From: Streblospio benedicti
Taxonomy: Eukaryota > Annelida > Polychaeta > Spionida > Spionidae
Direction of reading: 5' to 3'
Assembly: GCA_019095985.1 (NCBI GenBank)
Contig: CM032666.1
Span: 1,881,081 to 1,945,080, forward strand
Length of the DNA: 64,000 nt
The translations under genes were made by a program, and so were the position numbers. Below are positions 23,816 to 35,890 of this stretch, in pieces (position 1 is the first letter of the stretch; every line of letters starts with the position of its first letter). The notes under the pieces are model-generated. The model had not been told where the DNA came from and did not search any database. It saw only the letters and a list, made by a program, of their open reading frames with translations.

Positions 23816-24816
23816 GCGAAAGTGTAGGCTCATTTATTATGTAAATAATGAATCCTCTGTGGGAATGTTGGGACGTCAGACCTATGGGCCGTCGGATCAT
23901 TGGGCTGTCTGACTAATGGGCCGTCGGACTATCTGACTGGAATCTAGCTTGGGTAGCCAAGCCCGTTTTTAGCGATCAGTCTTGGCCGTCTATCGGTCAC
24001 TTTCTGTCAAAAAAATGTCTGTCACATGTGGATCCAATGTTGGTGCACTGTGCCAAATAATGTGACAGTATTTTCAATTGGTACCTCCTTCGGCTACCCA
24101 TGCCAGATTTTTGACCACGCTTGACCACCCCTCCAATTTCCGGCTGACGCATGATCCCATGGTCAATATGGAAAGTCTGATGTGGTTATGTGGTCAAACA
24201 TTGGTACCTCCTTTAGCTACCCAAAGTGGTCTGGGCTGCTGGTCTATCAAATACATAGGCCAAAATTGACAAAAAGTTTGTTTTTGTTCACAATATTATT
24301 AGTTATCGATGACAGGGTGGCAGGGGGTGATATTGTGGTGAAGCCCTTGGTCAACAATGCCTGATTGCTCTAATAATACAACATTGCAATTGATAAATCT
24401 ACATGTATACTTGTCAGCATTTTCAGACAGTGAACATATTTCTTGACTACCCACACACAGGGAGAAGCAAACCTGAAAGTCTCCCTCTAGACCCGAATAA
24501 ATAAGGAATGAATAAAACTAAAAGATTTGTTGACATTATCATTGGTCACAAATACTTTATATATCTTTTTTAAATGAGATAACAAAATCCTCATCACCAA
24601 ACATGGCTCTATACAAAGTCCAGTTTTAATTGTATTGACGTTAGCTGTTTATGGACCACTCAACCAAACATTCTATCACTATCATCTTCTTCCACACCCC
24701 ACAAGTATGCTATTAATCTGCTGAAAGGAAGTTCATGAAATAAGATTTTCTATCATAATGAAAAAGAAATGGTACTGAATATCAAAATACAAATTATAGT
24801 AATGCTACACTAGTTT
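23816..24816. other. Intergenic stretch with a short direct repeat
   Basis: No gene is seen. 'TTGGTACCTCCTT' followed by GGCTACCC / AGCTACCC occurs at about 24079 and 24203, 125 bases apart. The 23880-23940 segment repeats 'GGGCCGTCGGA' and 'TCTGACT'. Confidence 0.4.
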
Positions 24817-25090
24817 TTGCTGGATCTGCATTATAATAGTGACCATTTGGATGAAAATGGCATTTTTTCAGTCTCGGTAAAAGACAGTTAGACATTTAAA
24901 AGAAGCCTAAATTGCTGATTAGGTCCTGTGATTTCCATACACATGGTTAGTCACTCCAGTAATACAGTAATGTGTATCCAAATGAAAAATACCAACAAAC
25001 TATACTGTTCTGATCATGTGGCCTAATCACCAATTTCCAAATGTGTGACTGTCTCTCACAGACTGAAAAAAATGCAAAGTTTATGTAATC
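24817..25090. mobile_element. Decayed fold-back MITE related to 3823-4229
   Basis: It shares ATGAAAATGGCATTTTT, a 'GACAGT..GACATTT' block and their complements near the right end (GACTGTCTCTCACAGACTG) with the element at 3823-4229, in the same inverted arrangement, but with many differences. Confidence 0.55.
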
Positions 25091-25104
25091 AAGTATGAAT
25101 AATT

Positions 25105-25310
25105 GTATATGTTTTTTCCCAAGTCTTGCTTGTGAGTTCAATTCTATTCTCACTTTTCTGTCTTGGGATGATGGCATCATTCTGGTCTCACAACCTTGGG
25201 GTCGTGAGTTCGAGTCCCGTTCAGAGCCACTTGATATAGTAAAAATGGAAGATGTCTCTTCAGCTATGTCAATACAGTGGCAGGAGCTTGCTTGACAGAA
25301 AAGTGACTAA
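25105..25310 (+). repeat. tRNA-derived SINE with an inverted tail piece
   Basis: From about 25163 the sequence has an A-box-like GATGGCATCATTCTGG, a B box GTGAGTTCGAGTCCCG, then ATGGAAGATGTCTCTTCAGC and GTGGCAGGAGCTTGCTTG, as in other copies. Just upstream, 25108-25162 is the reverse complement of the SINE tail (ACAAGCAAGACTTGGG), so part of the element is inverted. Flanked by non-coding sequence. Confidence 0.7.
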
Positions 25311-28300
25311 ATGCTTTGTATCAATCAACTTATTAGTAAAAACATTAAAATCTCAAGAGCTTTGAAGATTGCCCACAGCATGACAACGGTATTTGCATGC
25401 ACTTGAGTGCATGATTTATTGATGTGAATTACTTTGTTTCCACACATCCTTGGTCACTCGAGAGGGTTTCTGGTGATCGTAAGTGTCAATTGAAATCGAA
25501 AATTATTTCTATTCTCATTTATGGGTACGTGTTTACATTGATTGGTCAAGGACCCGGTAGGCACATCTACACAGATGTGCCTTAATAAGTGGATATACTG
25601 TAGGCATTTACTGTAGTAGTAGTATGGGTTCAAAACAAAAATAATCAAAGACAATTACATACATACATATATCTCCGACATAAATTTGCTATGATTACCT
25701 ACCCTCTAGGTATGGACTCAATAATATATTGAACTTGACTTCTTCCCACCATGTTTACACTTCCACCTGTCCTTCCCGTCGTTCATTAGCTTTATGCTCT
25801 TTTTATTCAAGGAGACATTTTTTGGAGGATTTCTGGATAGAAAGTCCTATCCCCAGCTTTATAACTTTTCATATAAAAACTCTCTCACCAGGCTGGATTC
25901 ATATTCAGTAGTAAAGTTTGGGTGGCCAATATGAAGGAACTAAAAAAAACTATTGAAAATGACTGGGAAATGTGTGCCGATTATAGACCTTACCATTCAC
26001 TTCGGATCGGGACTTGCAATGACCATTTAAATCAGCGATGGGGAATTGTGTCCACACAAAAGCACAATTAAAATCCTACCTTTGGCTGACCATGGACTCA
26101 AACGTAAGCAGCAAAAATATCCTTGGGCATGTGCTTGTTGAACGACTGTCGGAGCGTTTCAATTTCTGGCAACAGCTGTGTGGTTCTACAACAAAGCAAT
26201 AATAGGTTATTTCATACAAATAAAATGTACTTAAAAAAGGTTTTGCATCAAGGAACCTTAATGGGAATGCTTTAAAAATACTCTATTTGTTCATTATTTC
26301 TATTCTCATTGTGTCTTAACAGAGGTCTATGACATTTTTACTCAAAGCCTAAAAATTTTAAAAACTGCTGTTTTGACAGGTTACAAAAGGTAATTTTACA
26401 TCCTTAACATAAGTGTAAAGATAGGCATTTGAAAAAAGAATTAGAAATATGAATTCAAGTCAAAATACAGTACTGACTTCATAGGAAGGACACATATCCT
26501 ATATATTAATACGCTAATTTTCGGACTTTGTTTGGCTATCTCCTCTTTAACCTGACAAGCTGGATGCCATCTGACTACAGGAGATCGTTCATGGTATTGT
26601 GTAGTTTTGCAAGAATATGTTTTTCATTGTCAAAATGGTCCTGATGGTTGTTAATTAGCGGTTTTATAACAAAAATAGCAGACGGCGGCAGCCATGACAG
26701 CGTCATGTGGAGTAGTGTGATGTCATAAAGACGCCAAAGGCGTCACATGGGTTCAAATACTAGGGATTACCACCACTTTGCCAATTGGGCTATGTATACA
26801 TTAGAATCTTCAATCGAGAACACCTCCATAAATACACCATGCACCTCTATTATAAGATATTTTAAAACAGTCCCAAGTCTTCATAAAAATGTCCATTGCA
26901 AACGTTTCTAAAGAGACCACCCCTATATTAAACCACTTGACGCCAGTCCTTGTGAGAATATCTGTGCCACGGAGAGCATTATGGTTCCATTACCATAGAC
27001 ACTAACTTTTCATCCCATAACTTTTGCATATTAGATGTCAAGTGCATTTTCAGTGATCAATGACTTACTTTTAGACATTATTATCCGACCTACAAGTCGG
27101 AGTTATTCCAGGGAGTTCTCCGTTTGAGCCAAATATACTACATCCAATGCTCAGAAACCCATAGCTTGATATGTTGCTTGACTTCTTTCTCAATGCAAAA
27201 GATTCTATATTGTGGTACTAGAACTTCCTTATCGCGATTTACCTTCAGTCTTAAAGGTTGTTCCAAAACACTCTTTCTCCATATCATATGGGGGATGTTG
27301 GCAGGTACCATCAGGAAGTGGGTGGGTGGTGTCAAAATGTGGACATTGAGGAGTGGCCTTTATTTTTGGATGCTTGATGTCTTGACTTTCTTTTCATCAT
27401 CGACTGTTGTTATATGGTTCTGAAAACCTCCGACAGTGAATCATACTTGATACTAATGTTTGCTGTGTAGTTAGTGTGTTATCATGTGTTTGGAGTAAAA
27501 TAAGAATACTTATAGCCAGTGTTAGCAAAATAATAATAATGCCTTTGATTTTCACTGGCTATTACAGAGGATGGTCACCTTGCCATGTTTACATAGTAAA
27601 AAACTGCCTTTCAATGAATGACGCCTTGGCTTGATCTTGGATGTTGTGTGTATGGGGATGCTGTCAGGGTGCTTTTAGGATGGGTAAAAATGCTGTAAAA
27701 ATATATTTATACACTCACTAAATATGTCTTTTTTCTATGCCCATGGAGGGCATTGTGTTCCCATTTACAAGAACACTAACATTTCCTCCCTTAGATTTTG
27801 ATTTTACATGCCAAGTCAATAGATTTCAGCAGTAATTTAGTTGGGATCTTCTTATACGATTATGTAACTGGAGTGCATCAATGTGATTTTCAGCATGCCT
27901 CTATGACCACACGGGTATAAGCTAGTATACATAAAACTTAACGTAAATCACCGACCAGTACGAAGTTCAAGTGTCACTATTTGATTATTTGTGCATTTCT
28001 GAACCAAAAATATTCAAAATATTTTCACACAAGGCTGCAGTGGCTCTTCCATTGTAGACGGCTTGATAAATACTTGGTGGTGGCAGCAATTTACTTCATT
28101 AACTTAAAATACAGATAAAATTATGGGCACTATCAAAACTTCACCAGCATTCATGGAAGTAATTAGAACCATGTAGATATACAGTAAAGAAGACTGACAT
28201 GCATTGAATTGTTTTCCCAAATACATTTTCCATCATAATAGTTTGGCTTAAACAGAGATTTAAGTCTGATCCTTGTAACATATTTTCACACATAGGCCTT

Positions 28301-28544
28301 CAAATAACACTGTATGTCTGTTTGTGCGTGCATGAGCACATTCACCAATATAAAAGTAACAGAAACATTATTTGGCAACAGGGCAAAATAATCTTGATAT
28401 CTCCTCTAATCTCACAGCAAGTCCAGTTTGTACATGAGTTGAAGCTGTAGACTAAACAACTAAACATTGAAATATATAATGTAAATTGCTACTCTCTTTT
28501 ACTGATCATTACATCATGAAGTACTACTTCATGCATCTAAACTA
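25311..28544. other. Intergenic stretch, nothing firm
   Basis: No gene is seen in about 3.2 kb. A possible decayed relative of the CAGTAGAAC MITE ('AGAGACCACCCC', 'AACACCTCC') lies at 26800-26960. The 99-codon frame at 27124-27423 is not recognised. Confidence 0.4.
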
Positions 28545-29546
28545 GACTCTTCTGAGTCACAGGGTGGCGGACAACTGGTTTCGGCTGGTTACATTTGCAC
28601 TGTGTCGACGCTATGCGAGTAACGCACGTTCAGTGCATCATTTCAGTTTTTCAAAATGGCGGACAGTATTCACATACGATTTTGTTTGGGTTATTTGACC
28701 AACATAAATGCGTTGTTGGTTACTGTATTGTCTTTGGATATCAATTTAAGTGTACAGACTATGTTCCAATGTAATTGTGTGGGTGATATATAGTTTAATT
28801 TAGCTGTATGAGCACTCCTATTTTTCAGCCCGATGCGAGTAACTCCCATAAATGATGCACGTAACGTGTATACTCTACCTCTTAATGAAGAGGGTAACAC
28901 CAAAATAATTGATAGAAAAATTATTGTTAAACGTTAATGTTCTGAGACAATTAATATCTAAAATGAGTGAAGAATAATAGGTTTAACTTTTACTAAAGTG
29001 TTTTGTGAGGCAGCAAGGCAATAATCCGAGGGAACCATTTTAATTCATTTTCACAATGATTCAATGAATATTCTATTTAACATTCTCAACTACGTTTCAT
29101 ATAATATTGGTTTCTAACACGCTGTATAGAAACAAATACAATTCATGTTGAACAAGCATTTCAATGTTTTATTGTGTGCATAATAATTGGTGTAACTTTA
29201 ACATTATGTTATTGTGGCAGTGGATTATGGCCTCAGGCAGATCCATAAGGCACCGCCACATTATACACTGGAGATAAGCAATTCTTAAGTCATATAATAT
29301 AATAGTTTAGCTCATAATCATTACTTTCACGCATATATTAATATCTCTGGATTACATCACAACTAACTTGAGTATAATAATTGAAAAAAACGAATTGTGC
29401 TGTGAAAAAGTTTAACAGTTCACATTTACGATTTATATTCTAATTTTAATCACTAATAGTAGTAATATAAGCAAAGAGTAAGCTGGATATTTCCATTACC
29501 ATAAAGTTGTGAATGTTCACATTTATGTTTGACAATTACATTCTTC

Positions 29547-30895
29547 ACGGTGGCCTAGCAGATACCCTACCATAGTGCCAGTTTATTTTAGTCAAGAAGA
29601 TGAGATAATCTTTGCCTCTCTTGTCCTGATTACTTCATCTCTTATATTTCTCTTTATTGTAGTTTAAACTTGTTACATTTGCAGTCATGTAATGGATGGT
29701 CATTTTGCTAAAGGATTATTCGTGTATGGCATAAAAGAGACATTTTAAAATTCACACCATTAATGCCAGTTCAGCATTTAAAGCATACCAAAGTTGACCT
29801 GGGATGAGCTGGTGAAACCCGACCGAGTATCACTTGGCATGGAAGGAATGGACCCCGAGGACCGTCAAGCATGGAGGGGACGTCTAAGGTCACAACTAGG
29901 CAGCCAGGCCGCACCCTCTGCAGAGGATTAATTCAGGCCTGCCCAAATTGGGCAACGGCATTTAATCTAATTTAATTTACGGCGGCGGCGATGATGACCA
30001 GTTAAAATCATAGGTGATTGATATGTGTAGACACCGAAGTGATTTGATTTTGGGCACTCTGCCTTTTAAAGTGAGCTTTCCATGAGGCCACTTTTGGTCC
30101 GTTTTTGACACTTTGCGCAATATCTTTAATACAGCTTGAAATAACCCACTCAAACTCGGTCCAAGTGTTAACGTACCTAGAGACTATCATGTGTATCCAA
30201 TTGTGGCAATTACATATACTGCTTACATACGAAGTGACCATCATAAGTATCCAATTTTTGCACTTTGCCAATATAAAGTATGGCTTCTGAAGGCAATTTT
30301 TAGTCAATTTTGTCATTTTACACAGTAGTTTCAATACAGCTTGACGCATGGCCTCCGTATTTGATACAATATTTATGTTGGTATAGACTATCATCTACCT
30401 GTGTCTTCTTAGTTTTTATTATTAAAAATAAATCATATCATAATGTTCTCATTCTTAGTTATTTCTGAACACACAAATTAATAAGCAACCATTGAGTCTT
30501 CAAAAGTAAGCATGTTCTGAGTTAATAGAGGATTCTGTTAAGTTGTTAGATGGCTAGTTTGGCTCAAATATGAAGGCAACGTTCTATAGGTTCCCCTTTG
30601 ATTTTCCTCAAAATAACTGGCGTTCATGGTTACCCCAACTGGCAACACTGGTATCAATGTGGGTACCTCATTTAAATCTTAAATTGTAACTTTAATATTT
30701 AATTTTTAATTGAAATTCTTTTTCTATGTACTCTATGAATGTTTATTCAACATAAATCAATACATATAGTTAACACACGAGGATAATCCTATATTTGTAT
30801 AATACTGTGATTGTTGTAAAAAGTTGCCTCCAAATTAACTGGTACAATGGTATCCTAAAACTGGAGGAAGGGTATCTGCTAGGCCACCTTGTTCT
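29547..30895. repeat. Inner inverted pair in the 3.7-kb element
   Basis: GGTGGCCTAGCAGATACCCT at about 29550 returns inverted near 30863-30890 (AGGGTATCTGCTAGGCCACC). The pair brackets the LINE end and may mark the borders of a second, nested element of about 1.35 kb. Confidence 0.5.
29794..29931 (+). mobile_element. C-terminal end of a second LINE type
   Basis: A 45-codon frame ending in TAA reads LTWDELVKPDRVSLGMEGMD followed by PEDRQAWRGRLRSQLG. 'TW..L...D..S.G....D..DR..WR.RLR' is the usual last segment of some LINE ORF2 proteins. A short 3' region with GGCGGCGGCGATGATGACC follows. 5'-truncated. Confidence 0.55.
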
Positions 30896-31109
30896 TGTTA
30901 AGAAACGTTTAACACCTAACACAAACTGATCACCATGAAAAGAATTCTTAAGATGTTATTATGGTATAAACTAATACATACAGTATACAGGAACTTACTT
31001 CGAGTCTACTGGCACTGTCAGAATCCGTAACTGTCAATATTATGCATATGAGAGTGGTCAAAATGTCTAATTTTGTTATTCTAGATTGTATCTTCATAAT
31101 TTTCTGGCA

Positions 31110-31615
31110 GGGGCTATACAACTGGTATGCAACTTCAAACACCTCAAACCCTCCCTCAAAAGTGTAATTTCTATTTGTGTAAATTGTCGTGGTAACGGGA
31201 CATGGTTGGGGGTAACAGGACATTTGAAATATCTGCTATTTTAAATGGCAGGTTTTAAAAATGAACTTTAAAAAAGGATTACACTATTTATTAAAGGATC
31301 AATACTTAAAAAAAACAAGTTAGTGTTAAAAACTATTGGTATTTCAGAATGTGTAGAAGTGGGAATAACCGAATGTCCAGTTGGTGGGAGTAACACATGT
31401 CCACCAGATGGTAGGGGTAACTGGACATTTTATTTTTGTTAAATTGGTCATATGATATCCATGAAACATAAAAAAGGATTGATTTAGAAGTATTTTTCGC
31501 AGTGGCACTGCTATACAACTAACACCTCAAACCCACCCTCAACGGCTTTATTTCTGTATGTGTAAATTATGGTGGTAATAGGACATGTTGGGAGCAACAG
31601 AGTGTTATTCCCACA
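31110..31615. repeat. Two imperfect direct repeats, ~110 bp, ~390 bp apart
   Basis: Blocks at about 31110-31230 and 31500-31610 share GCTATACAACT, ACACCTCAAACCC and GTGTAAATT, and then GGTGGTAATAGGACATG or CGTGGTAACGGGACATGG. GGTAAC/GAGTAAC-type motifs followed by GGACAT or ACATGTCC recur between them (31190-31220, 31355-31430). Confidence 0.6.
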
Positions 31616-32825
31616 GATCGCATTCAGGTGAACTCACAAAATTAGAAAAAGCTTTCGGATATGATATGATCCAGAGCATATCATGACTTATTACAAACAA
31701 TATGAAATTACATCATCAGGACAGGCTTTAAATATGAGATACGTTGGTTTGTTTAAAAGTTATAGTACAATATGTGGGAGTGACCACTTTTAAGGACAAT
31801 GTGGAACAACAAAGTGACGATCCTCATATATGGAATAAATTAATTATGAATTCGACAATGCACATTATAATTAATTTATTTTCATTGCTTGTATGTGCTG
31901 TTTTGGTAGGTATAGAGGATGGCACATGCAGTTGTTACACAAAGCAGCATTACCCGCCTCAAAAAATCGTGTTACCCTCCTCGCCTACTGACAGCTGATT
32001 CGCGTTACTCGTATCAGTGGCAAAAGGAGAAACTCTTATAACAAAGCAATCCAGCAATAAATCACGTAAAATAATGCACCCAGATGTAGTGTATCCACTT
32101 GAAAAATATATAATCATGTGTAAAATATCGATACTGGTATCAAAGTTCATAAATTAGTGAAAGAAAAATTGTATGCGAGTGCCTTCCGCCATGTTGAAAT
32201 ACTGAAAAGATGCGCTGAACGCGCGATACGCGCCTCGCGTCGACACAGTGATTTGGTTCCAGACAATCATAGTGACAGTCCATGACTCTAAGATTTCTTA
32301 TAGGTATACCTTCTTCACAAGGTATTCCAATAAAGTCTGACGTTGACTTTCAACCTCATTAGGCTTATCGCATATAACATCCTGTTGACAAGATTCTACA
32401 TGATTCTTCTATCAATGTTTTATCAAGTGAACAAATGCACCAAAAAGCTTTCTGTTCATGTAGACATGGATGTGGGCATTCATTGTAGGCAAATGTTTTC
32501 GTGCCTCTATTAAATCTAACACTAATTCTAACATTGTTGTTTGTATTTAACAGCGAAATTATCAGATTATAGCATTCACTCTGTCCCAAACAACACCAAG
32601 TGGTTTTTAGCATTGTCTATTGTCGATTGTAACTGCTTGTCTTCGGTTGATGGCTGTATGAACTTATCCTCCATCATACATTCAAGGTTAGTCTCTATCA
32701 TCACAACATTAATTCCTTAATACAATGTATTTGGTACAACATGTAAGTAAGTTATATTCTTCTCGCTCTCTCTTCTATAGCAAGCAAGCTCCTACGCACT
32801 ATATTGGGATAGCTGAAGATTATAA

Positions 32826-32965
32826 AAGCCCGCTGCTTGGGATGATGGTATCATTCTGGTCTCACAACCTTGGGGTCATGAGTTCGAGTCCCGTCTGGGC
32901 CTCTTGATGTAGTAAAATGGAAGCAGATGTCTTCAGCTATGTCAATATCACTGGGTAGGAGGTGT
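32826..32965 (+). repeat. tRNA-derived SINE copy
   Basis: A-box-like GATGGTATCATTCTGG, B box ATGAGTTCGAGTCCCG, then TAGTAAAATGGAAG and ATGTCTTCAGCTATGTCAAT. 3'-truncated compared with 34050-34385. Preceded by the shared GCCCGCTGCTTGG start. Confidence 0.75.
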
Positions 32966-33099
32966 CCCTGCATAATATGTTCTGATGCGATAGTTTATCT
33001 CGTTTCTGCTGCGATTTCCTTCATGGCATAATCACACGAGTTTGATTTCAGGCGTTTTACATAGATATTAACCCATATGCATGGTGAAATTTAGTTTTT

Positions 33100-34010
33100 A
33101 TCTTAGGATATCTCAGGATACGTTCCCAGAGCAGGTCCGGCTGTTGGCTGGCCCTCTTTGGTAAGCTCATCATAATTTATCGCCTTAACTTTTTTTCACG
33201 GTTCGGTCAATGTTGTGGTGTACTCATACAGCAGTGCCTGGTCTGACCAAGCTCTATCAAGTCTGTTTCTAAACGCCTTCAAACTAGTTATGGTTACTAC
33301 ACTGCTAGGCAATTTATTCCATCGTGATATGGTTCTTACTGTGAAGAAGTTTGGTGTTTAGTTACGTTTACTACACTGCTAGGCAATTTATTCCATCGTG
33401 ATACAGCTCTTACTGTGAAGAAATTTGGTGTTTAGTTACGTTTACTACACTGCTAGGCAATTTATTCCATCATGATATGGTTCTTACTGAGAAGAAGTTT
33501 GGTGTTTAGTTACGTTTACTACACTGCTAGGCAATTTATTCCATCGGGATACTGTTCTTACTGTGAAGAGGTTTGGTGTTTTTTGTTAAATCTTTGGTGC
33601 TCTAGTTTATATTCATGGCCTCTAGTATTGTTGTTTGCGTAAGTGAGCATATTTCCTATTACTGGGTCGTATTTGCCATGTGTCATTTTATAAAACTCAA
33701 TCATGTCCCCTCTGGCTCTCCTATAGGATGGGGTTGGTGGTTTGAGCTTTCTTAGTCTGTTCTCATACGACATTTCTTTCAGAGCAGGTACTAATTTCGA
33801 GCCTCACCTTTGTACATCCTCTACTGATTTGATGTCTCTAACTTTCCAGGGATACCATACCGCATTGGCATACTCAAGGTGTGATCTAACAATACTTTTA
33901 AACAGTTGCCCAAATATTTTTACATCTAGAAATTTGAAGCTTCTCCTAATAATCCCCATTAACTAGTGCGCTTTATTTGGGTTGGACAAAATATGCCCTT
34001 CAAAGCTTAG
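33100..34010 (-). mobile_element. LINE 3' half (CR1/Rex/Jockey-like RT C-terminus)
   Basis: On the reverse strand, pieces in shifting frames read FKSIVRSHLEYANAVWYPW, DIKSVEDVQR, then MSYENRLRKLKPPTPSYRRA, RGDMIEFYKMTHGKYD and TRGHEYKLEHQRF. These are hallmarks of the region after the RT in CR1/Rex/Jockey-like LINEs. The following VRTISRWNKLPSSVV segment is caught up in a 74-bp tandem repeat (33294-33589). The 5' part of the element is absent, and several frame shifts mark it as dead. Confidence 0.75.
33294..33589 (-). repeat. 74-bp tandem repeat, four copies, inside the LINE
   Basis: Units start at 33294, 33368, 33442 and 33516 (TTACTACACTGCTAGGCAAT), exactly 74 bases apart, with only a few differences among copies. 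Each encodes the LINE peptide ISRWNKLPSSVV on the reverse strand. The length is not a multiple of three, so the frame changes at each unit. Confidence 0.9.
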
Positions 34011-34049
34011 TTTAGTATCTATAGACCTTAACACGACTGAAACTTAGAC

Positions 34050-34385
34050 CTCCCAATAATTTCCGTCCTAAGGTGGAATTCGAACCCACGACCTGTGGGG
34101 TGCGATGATAACTGACTGAGTATGTAGGCTGGGGGTTACAGAGACATTGATTTGTCCGAGTAACCTTTTAACAGCCCGCTGCTTGGGATGATGGTATCAT
34201 TCTGATCTCACAACCTTGGGGTCGTGAGTTTGAGTGCCGTCAGGGCCACTTGATGTACCCGGTAGTCAAATGGAAGATGTGTCTTCAGCTATATCAATAC
34301 AGTGGTAGGAGCTTCCTTGGCAGAACAGAGAGAGTAAAATTGAATTCACAAGCAAACTTGGGAAAAATATATATACATACATTTT
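34050..34385 (+). repeat. Longest SINE copy outside the Copia element
   Basis: Order: complement of a tRNA B box (GGAATTCGAACCCACGACC), GTAGGCTGGGGGTTACAGAG, GTAACCTTTTAACAGCCC, then A-box-like GATGGTATCATTCTGATC, B box CGTGAGTTTGAGTGCCG, ATGGAAGATGTGTC and a tail ending ACAAGCAAACTTGGG plus ATATATA. Two tRNA-like heads in opposite orientation make this a composite SINE. The same structure is found inside the Copia-type element at 54605-55172. Confidence 0.75.
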
Positions 34386-34564
34386 TTTATAATAATCAAG
34401 AAATAGCAATAACAATATAAAAGATTGCACACCTAGACCATCACAGACATTCACTGCTGTCAGGATCATATGTATTATATTCATAATTTTTGTCTGAAAG
34501 ATCTTATCTGTATTTCAGTAAGGAATTTTTATATTGTTGCAGTACATATCACAAGTTGCTGCCT

Positions 34565-35060
34565 CTTTTATGTTACACTAAAGCAGACTCTGTAACAACT
34601 TGCTGAAGTTTTTTTTCAGCTGATTGACAATGGTTAACCATTTGAATTAGTAAGTATTGAGTCCTTACAAAAATACTGCCTGAAATCTGCCATGGCAACA
34701 GATTTTTTCTCTGAAATTTCATTTTTCCCTGACTTTTCCCTGACTTTTTGAAATTAGATTCTTCACTGACCAATTTTCAAATTTCCCTGACATTCACTGA
34801 TCTTGTCAAAAACTAATTTCCCAGAATTTTCAAGTTCTGTGGCAACCCTGGAGTTGTGCATCGATCATCTGCTGACAGGTAACCCCTTTTGGCATTAATT
34901 GATTTTTTCCAGCGCATAATCGACGCACAGTCAGCGCAAAACGAGTGGACAGTTAGCAGACAGTCAGCAGACAGTCGACGCAAGGTCAGCATAAACCCGA
35001 CGCACAAAAAAAATGTCTTGGCGCAAAGCAAGCGGCAACCTGGCACCTCTGTGGCGTTTG
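34565..35060. repeat. Low-complexity blocks: 'CCCTGACTTTT' and 'CAGTCAGC'
   Basis: 34715-34860 repeats 'TTTCCCTGAC' several times and ends in GTGGCAACCCTGG. 34915-34990 repeats CAGTCAGCRNA-type words (CACAGTCAGCGC, CAGACAGTCAGCAGACAGTC). The 110-codon minus-strand frame across this block is a by-product of the repeat. Confidence 0.5.
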
Positions 35061-35575
35061 AATGATGCCTGAATGATGTCCTCACCGCTACCCACTCAAC
35101 ATGCATTCTATCATTCAGTGCAAAAATCACTGCCAATAACACATTCTGATTGGTTGAGAGGTGTTCTAAATTTACCGGTTTACATGCTGCTGAGGGCTGA
35201 TTTACCCGTTGCTAAGGACTTACCGTAATTTATGCACACGCGGAGACGATTAGTCTAATTAAAAGGCAGACCATAACCAAAGATCATGATATACACTTTT
35301 TGATACCTCCTCTAAACTTGTTCTAAGTTTATTACAACTACCGTCGGATGGTTACGGTTCAGTGAATATTGAATTTGTAATAGTATTAATTGAATTTCAG
35401 TATGCTACGTGGTTTACTGAGTAAACAAATCACCGCTCACGGTTAGCTAATGATGGCACATGGTTTATATCAAGATAAGAATGTTTGCATGTATATTCAG
35501 CATGTTTAGTGTTTAATGGAAACTGTAATTGTATTTTCTTCATGAGAGAATGGTATTTGACCACTCGGTTGTCAT

Positions 35576-35617
35576 GTAAATCGTGAAATTGAGCAAGCTC
35601 AATTTCACGATTTACAA
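35576..35617. repeat. Perfect 20-bp-arm hairpin
   Basis: GTAAATCGTGAAATTGAGC and its complement GCTCAATTTCACGATTTAC sit almost back to back. Looser complementarity continues outward (TTTGACCAC / GTGGTCAAA), so it may be the centre of a decayed fold-back element spanning about 35550-35645. Confidence 0.75.
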
Positions 35618-35709
35618 TCCAATCTCGTGGTCAAATCCTACAGGACAGTACTGGTTTCAGAGACCCTACTCTTTGATACCAGGTAAATTGCATTTTCCCT
35701 ATCAACACC

Positions 35710-35890
35710 TATACATTCATTACTAATGTGCTGACAGCAAGTTCAGAACGATACATTTTCAATCATAACTAAAAAATGGTAATGCATATCAAAATAGAAA
35801 TAACAGGAATGAAACATTATTTTTTTCCCAGATCTACATCACAATTTTGATTATTCTGAATGGTTTACATAATAGTGAACACTAACAAAA
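35710..35890 (-). repeat. Half copy of the 3823-4229 MITE family
   Basis: CAGCAAGTTCAGAACGATAC through CAGATCTACATCACAATTTTG and TGGTTTACATAATAGTGAAC match the reverse complement of 4175-4325. Only one arm and its outer flank are present. Confidence 0.65.

Larger units (their letters stand above)
28545..32290. mobile_element. 3.7-kb element with long terminal inverted repeats
   Basis: About 130 bases at the left (core CACTGTGTCGACGC, then TTCAGTGCATCATTTCAG and AAAATGGCGGA) return inverted at 32165-32290. Subterminal parts also correspond: GAGTAAC and GAGGGTAACAC blocks at 28835-28895 and, inverted, at 31940-32020. No transposase is recognised. A LINE end (29794-29931) and internal repeats lie inside. 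Related terminal sequence (TTTCAGTATTTC, AAATGGCGGAAGGTCCACAC) appears at 44760, 46100 and 49655, so it is a family. Likely a non-autonomous DNA transposon with later insertions. Confidence 0.6.

Noticed and set aside
30008-30394. 128-codon minus-strand frame
   Set aside because: Lies inside the 3.7-kb inverted-repeat element, matches nothing known and shows no codon structure.
34813-35142. 109-codon minus-strand frame with repeated LSADC words
   Set aside because: The peptide repeat simply reflects the CAGTCAGC-type DNA repeat.
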